Assembly: GCA_002473165.1 (NCBI GenBank)
Contig: DKSD01000044.1
Span: forward strand, 234 to 24,781
Length of the DNA stretch: 24,548 bases
Direction: 5' to 3'
Source: Succinatimonas sp. UBA7265
GTDB taxonomy: Bacteria; Pseudomonadota; Gammaproteobacteria; Enterobacterales; Succinivibrionaceae
The notes below the pieces were generated by a model, which was not told the origin of the DNA, searched no databases, and was given only the letters and a program-made list of their open reading frames with translations. Below, piece after piece: positions 21,333-24,548 of the stretch; positions within the stretch are counted from its first letter, which is position 1, and each line of letters begins with the position of its first letter. Both the position numbers and the translations under genes were made by a program.

Positions 21333-22709
21333 GTGCCTTCGCCTTCAGTCTCCGCGCAGCTGCCTTCGCTGTTTCACATCAGCTGGCCGATCTTTATCGA
21401 TCTCGCTCTGCATTTTGCGACGGTCATGATCAACACCGCCATGGTGGGCATGATCTCGGTGGACGCCGTGGCCGAGCTCACCGTAGGCAACCAGATCTTC
21501 GACTTAGGTTTCATCCTCTTTAACTTCATCAACATCGGCGTGTGCGTTGTCACCGCCCAGTCCCTGGGCAACGGCAACCTTAAGATCGTCCGCCGCGTCA
21601 TCCACATGGGCCTGGGGCTTAACCTCGTGTGGGGGACGATCGTCTCGGCCTTGGTGTTCCTGCTCTCTGGGTACATCGTGCAGCTTATGAACGTGCCCCC
21701 TGAGATCCTGCAAAGCTCGCACAGTTACCTGCGCATCCTCGCGCTGTGTTTTCTGCCTGAGGCCGTGTGCCTGTGCTGCGGGCAGATCCTGCGCGCCTAC
21801 GGCTGCACCCGCGATTCCATGTATGTCGCCATGATCATGAACATCATCACCATGGCGCTAAACGCGGTGTTCCTCTTTGGGCTCGCGGGCGCCCCGAGGC
21901 TCGGGGTTGAGGGCGTGGCGCTGTCCACCGTCATAGGCAGGCTCTCGTGCATCGGGATCTTTTTCTGGCTGCTGCTGCGCCGCACCCGCGTGCGCCTGAT
22001 CCCGCGCTTTGTCTTCATCATGAAGCGCCGCATCCTGCGCCAGATCTTCGCCGTCGGGCTCCCCGGGGCCGGCGAGAACCTCAGCTGGCATCTGCAGTTT
22101 ATGGTCATGACCTCCGTCGTGTCCTCGCTGGGCGCCGTGGTGCTGGCAACGCACGGCATTTACATGCAGCTGACCATGCTCATGACGGTGTGGTCCATCT
22201 CCATCAGCACCGGCACGGAGATCCTCGTGGCCCATTACGCCGGGGCGATGAAGCTCTCGCTTGCCAACGCGCAGCTGTTGCGCTCCGTGAAGATCGGATT
22301 TGTGATCACCGCGATCATCGCGGTCACGGTGCCGCTGTTTACCGGCAGGTTCTTCTTCTCGTGCTTTACCGACAGCGCCGCGGTGCTTGCGACGGCCGCG
22401 CCGATCTTTCTTTTAAGCGTGCTCATGGAGCCCGGGCGCATGCTCAACATCATCATCATCAACTCGCTGCGCGCTGTCGGAGACACGAAGTTCCCGGTCG
22501 TGATGGCCGTGATCTCCATGTGGGGCGTGAGCGTTCCGGTGGGGACTTTTTTGGCAACGCACGCGGGCCTGGGGCTTTTGGGCGTGTGGATCGGCTTTTG
22601 CTGCGATGAGTGGACGCGCGGCATTGCGATGCTCATCAGGTGGCGCACCAAGGCCTGGGTCAAGGCTGCCAAGCGCAACTGGCGCGTAAATTTCCGCAGG
22701 GGCTTTTAG
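21333..22709 (+). CDS. MATE-family efflux transporter
   Basis: Inner-membrane multidrug or metabolite exporter driven by Na+ or H+. A GTG start at 21333 is preferred because GGGAG (21322-21326) lies six bases upstream; a TTG at 21315 directly after the terminator T-run is the alternative. The 458 residues carry about twelve hydrophobic segments in two MatE halves. Family features are HISWPIFIDLALHFATVMINTAMVG at the start, AELTVGNQIFDLGFILFNFINIGVCVVTAQSLGNGN, ILRAYGCTRDSMYVAMIMNIITMALNAVFLFG with GVEGVALSTVIGR, and in the second half INSLRAVGDTKFPVVMAVISMWGVSVPVG. The terminal tail is strongly basic. Substrate unknown. Confidence 0.92.
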   Translation: MPSPSVSAQLPSLFHISWPIFIDLALHFATVMINTAMVGMISVDAVAELTVGNQIFDLGFILFNFINIGVCVVTAQSLGNGNLKIVRRVIHMGLGLNLVWGTIVSALVFLLSGYIVQLMNVPPEILQSSHSYLRILALCFLPEAVCLCCGQILRAYGCTRDSMYVAMIMNIITMALNAVFLFGLAGAPRLGVEGVALSTVIGRLSCIGIFFWLLLRRTRVRLIPRFVFIMKRRILRQIFAVGLPGAGENLSWHLQFMVMTSVVSSLGAVVLATHGIYMQLTMLMTVWSISISTGTEILVAHYAGAMKLSLANAQLLRSVKIGFVITAIIAVTVPLFTGRFFFSCFTDSAAVLATAAPIFLLSVLMEPGRMLNIIIINSLRAVGDTKFPVVMAVISMWGVSVPVGTFLATHAGLGLLGVWIGFCCDEWTRGIAMLIRWRTKAWVKAAKRNWRVNFRRGF

Positions 22710-22766
22710 TCCCCGAGCGTCGTTTTGAGTGCAGGATCACAAAACTCATGCGCGCCCGCAAGCGTG

Positions 22767-22775
22767 TGCTATATT
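22767..22775 (+). promoter_or_regulatory. Extended -10 promoter of aspC
   Basis: TG one base before TATATT (22770-22775) forms an extended -10 element. No good -35 was found. The start would be near 22782, with AGGTGA before the ATG. Confidence 0.4.
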
Positions 22776-22806
22776 GTTTCAAGTTTTATTTTGACAGGTG
22801 ATTTGC

Positions 22807-24000
22807 ATGTTCTTTGACCACATTGAAGCCGCTCCTGCAGACCCGATCCTGGGACTTACGGATGCTTTCAAAAACGATCCCCGCGCTGATAAGATCAATT
22901 TAGGCGTCGGCGTTTACAAAAACGAGCAGGGCCAGACGGCCATCCTCGACTGCGTGAAGAAAGCTGAAAAGCTGCTGCTTGAGAAAGAGACCACCAAATC
23001 CTACCTGCCGATCACCGGCATGCCCGAGTACGGCCGCTTTGCCCGCGAGCTGATCTTCGGCAAAGGCCATGAGTATGTTGACGGCGGCAGGGCGGTGAGC
23101 TGCCACTGCCCCGGCGGCACCGGCGCGCTGCGCATCGGCGCTGACTTCATCCGCCAGCAGAATGTCGCCACCACGGTGTGGATCTCCGATCCCACCTGGG
23201 CCAACCACTACCAGATCGCCACGAGCGCCGGACTCAAGTTCGAGCGCTATCCTTACTATGACCGCGTGAGCCACTCCCTGGCATTTGACCGCATGATGGA
23301 GACGCTCTCCCAGGCCCACGAGGGCGATGTGGTGCTGCTGCACGGCTGCTGCCACAATCCCACCGGCATCGATCCGACTCCCGAGCAGTGGGAGCAGATT
23401 GCCGTGTTCTTAAAAGAGCACAAGCTGCTGCCTTTCATCGACTTTGCCTACCAGGGCATCGGTCACGGCATCGATGAGGACGCCTTAGGCGTACGCACCG
23501 TGGCAAAGCACTGCCCGGAGATGCTGGTAGCTTCCTCGTTCTCCAAAAACTTCGGACTTTACAATGAGCGCGCCGGCGTGCTCACCGTGGTCTCAGAAAA
23601 CACCGAGACTGCGGCCAAAGTGATCTCTCAGCTTAAGATCTCCGTGCGCACCGCCATCTCCAATCCTCCGGCCCACGGCGAGAAGATCGTCACCACCATC
23701 CTCTCCGATGCGCAGCTGCGCGCGCAGTGGGAACAGGAACTTAAGGGCATGCGCGATCGCATCCTTGAGATGCGCCATCTGCTGGTGGAGAAACTCTCAG
23801 CCGCAGGCGCAGGCGACTACAGCTTCTTTGAGTCGCAGAACGGCATGTTCTCGTTCTCCGGCCTCGACAAGGATCAGGTGGCCCGCTTAAAAGAAGAGTT
23901 CGGCATCTATATCGTCGGCTCAGGCCGCATCTGTGTGGCCGGCATCAACCACTCCAACATCGATCGCCTCGTCGAGGCGCTCAAAGCCGTGAAGAAGTGA
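22807..24000 (+). CDS. aspC: Aromatic/aspartate aminotransferase (class I, AspC/TyrB type)
   Basis: PLP enzyme that moves the amino group between aspartate (or aromatic amino acids) and 2-oxoglutarate. ATG 22807 is preferred over a GTG nine bases upstream; the 397 residues equal E. coli AspC length. Features are LGLTDAFKNDP and INLGVGVYKNEQG, ISDPTWANHYQI with the PLP-stacking Trp (W131), HGCCHNPTGIDPT with N185, D212 and Y215 in FIDFAYQGIG, the Schiff-base lysine K247 in SSFSKNFGLYNERAG, SNPPAHGEKIV, and the carboxylate-binding Arg in GSGRICVAGI near the C-terminus. AspC and TyrB cannot be told apart from sequence alone, so the symbol is a best guess. The gene ends at a strong bidirectional terminator. 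Confidence 0.92.
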   Translation: MFFDHIEAAPADPILGLTDAFKNDPRADKINLGVGVYKNEQGQTAILDCVKKAEKLLLEKETTKSYLPITGMPEYGRFARELIFGKGHEYVDGGRAVSCHCPGGTGALRIGADFIRQQNVATTVWISDPTWANHYQIATSAGLKFERYPYYDRVSHSLAFDRMMETLSQAHEGDVVLLHGCCHNPTGIDPTPEQWEQIAVFLKEHKLLPFIDFAYQGIGHGIDEDALGVRTVAKHCPEMLVASSFSKNFGLYNERAGVLTVVSENTETAAKVISQLKISVRTAISNPPAHGEKIVTTILSDAQLRAQWEQELKGMRDRILEMRHLLVEKLSAAGAGDYSFFESQNGMFSFSGLDKDQVARLKEEFGIYIVGSGRICVAGINHSNIDRLVEALKAVKK

Positions 24001-24018
24001 TTTAGGGCGCAAGCTCTG

Positions 24019-24057
24019 AAAACTCCCGGGATCTGCTTGTGATCCTGGGAGTTTTTT
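24019..24057. terminator. Bidirectional terminator between aspC and flagellin
   Basis: AACTCCC and GGGAGTT arms, extended by GGATC / GATCC with one G-T pair, loop TGCTTGT. T-runs occur on both sides (six T on plus, four on minus), serving both convergent genes. Confidence 0.9.
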
Positions 24058-24061
24058 ATAT

Positions 24062-24548
24062 TTACAGGGTCATCTGCGGCAGGCTGTTGGCCTGGGTCAG
24101 CATGGACGAGGCGGCCTGCTGGACGATGCTCTGGGCGGAGAGGTTGGAGGCCTCCTCGGCGTAGTCCGTGTCGCGGATGCGGCTGCGGGCGTCAGACTCG
24201 TTGTTCATGATGTTCGTCTGGTTGCTGATGGTCGAGGACATGCGGTTCTCGAGAGCGCCGAAATCGCCGCGCTTCGTGTCGATGAGGTTGATCACCTTGT
24301 CGATGGAAGCCAGGGTCGCCTGGGCGGCGGTCGAGGTTCTCACGTCGAACACTGCGTAATCAGTGCCCTTGGTGGTTCCGTCAACACCGACCTTGAAGGA
24401 CGCGCTGCTCGATCCCGGATCTTTCATGCCGACAGCTTTCATCAGGTTCTCAAGGCTGTAGCCCTTGGCGTTGTTCACGTTGTTGCCCACAGTGCCGGAC
24501 TTGTCATCTTTGTAGATGTTCATGTCCAGGGTCTGGAGATCATCGTGG
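24062..24548 (-). CDS. Flagellin, C-terminal part (5' end outside the window)
   Basis: C-terminal 162 codons of a filament subunit. The frame is open to the window edge, and an internal ATG at 24523 is not the start. The variable surface region (DKSGTVGNNVNNAKGYS, then the stretch to about 24350) gives way to the D1 helix TLASIDKVINLIDTKRGDFGALENRM and the conserved DARSRIRDTDYAEEASNLSAQSIVQQAASSMLTQANSLPQ of the C-terminal D1/D0 domain. The end is LPQMTL, slightly unlike the usual LPQxVLxLL. It shares DARSRIxDTDYAEEASNL with the paralogue at 6485 but keeps the canonical D0 helix, so this is the more likely major flagellin. The promoter is outside the window. Confidence 0.93.
   Translation of the reverse strand, partial: HDDLQTLDMNIYKDDKSGTVGNNVNNAKGYSLENLMKAVGMKDPGSSSASFKVGVDGTTKGTDYAVFDVRTSTAAQATLASIDKVINLIDTKRGDFGALENRMSSTISNQTNIMNNESDARSRIRDTDYAEEASNLSAQSIVQQAASSMLTQANSLPQMTL

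Overview
The window reads as a chromosomal segment of a GC-rich gammaproteobacterium, most likely an anaerobic, flagellated, gut-type member of the Aeromonadales (Succinivibrionaceae-like). Support comes from a GlnS-type glutaminyl-tRNA synthetase, a BamC-like lipoprotein directly before purC (a gammaproteobacterial gene order), AspC-type aminotransferase, FliC-type flagellins, and short DtxR-like and Fur-like regulators. The family-level placement is inference from gene content. No rRNA, tRNA, CRISPR array or prophage was seen.

Layout. (1) 1-1296: 3' part of an ISAs1-type transposase whose 5' end lies outside the window. (2) 1297-2065: no conventional gene, but 1454-1741 holds the most striking element of the window: a 22-residue hydrophobic peptide gene on the minus strand with its own promoter, RBS and terminator, faced by a near-consensus plus-strand promoter that would make an RNA antisense to the whole peptide mRNA, in the arrangement of Ibs/Sib type I toxin-antitoxin loci. 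(3) 2066-6340: glnS, an unknown acidic protein, bamC and purC, with strong hairpins before bamC and purC. (4) 6485-7390: a divergent orphan flagellin. (5) 7436-9452: overlapping bioD-bioA for biotin synthesis. (6) 9510-13059: an uncharacterised three-gene operon (two-TM protein, 866-residue SEL1-like repeat protein, pRiA4b ORF-3-like protein). (7) 13392-15110: short CstA-family transporter with a long leader. (8) 15242-17278: a cold-shock-like protein with a C-terminal membrane anchor, then a metal-homeostasis-looking group: Cys-rich membrane peptide behind a DtxR-box-like palindrome, Fur-like protein lacking the usual metal-binding half, and short DtxR-family repressor. (9) 17263-18731, minus strand: YbaK-type deacylase, YjfB-like motility protein with a sigma-28-like promoter, HAD phosphatase. 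(10) 18989-21267: three-gene polar amino acid ABC importer. (11) 21333-24000: MATE exporter and AspC. (12) 24062-24548, minus strand: C-terminal part of a canonical flagellin.

How they fit together. Most genes are housekeeping (tRNA charging and editing, outer membrane assembly, purine, biotin and aspartate metabolism, amino acid and probable pyruvate/peptide uptake). Two flagellins and the YjfB-like gene show a motile cell with a sigma-28 regulon. The Cys-rich peptide and two metal-type regulators suggest a small iron- or manganese-responsive module, although no feoAB genes are in view. Several start codons were moved from the longest open frame to an internal start with a well-placed ribosome binding site; each case is stated in its entry.
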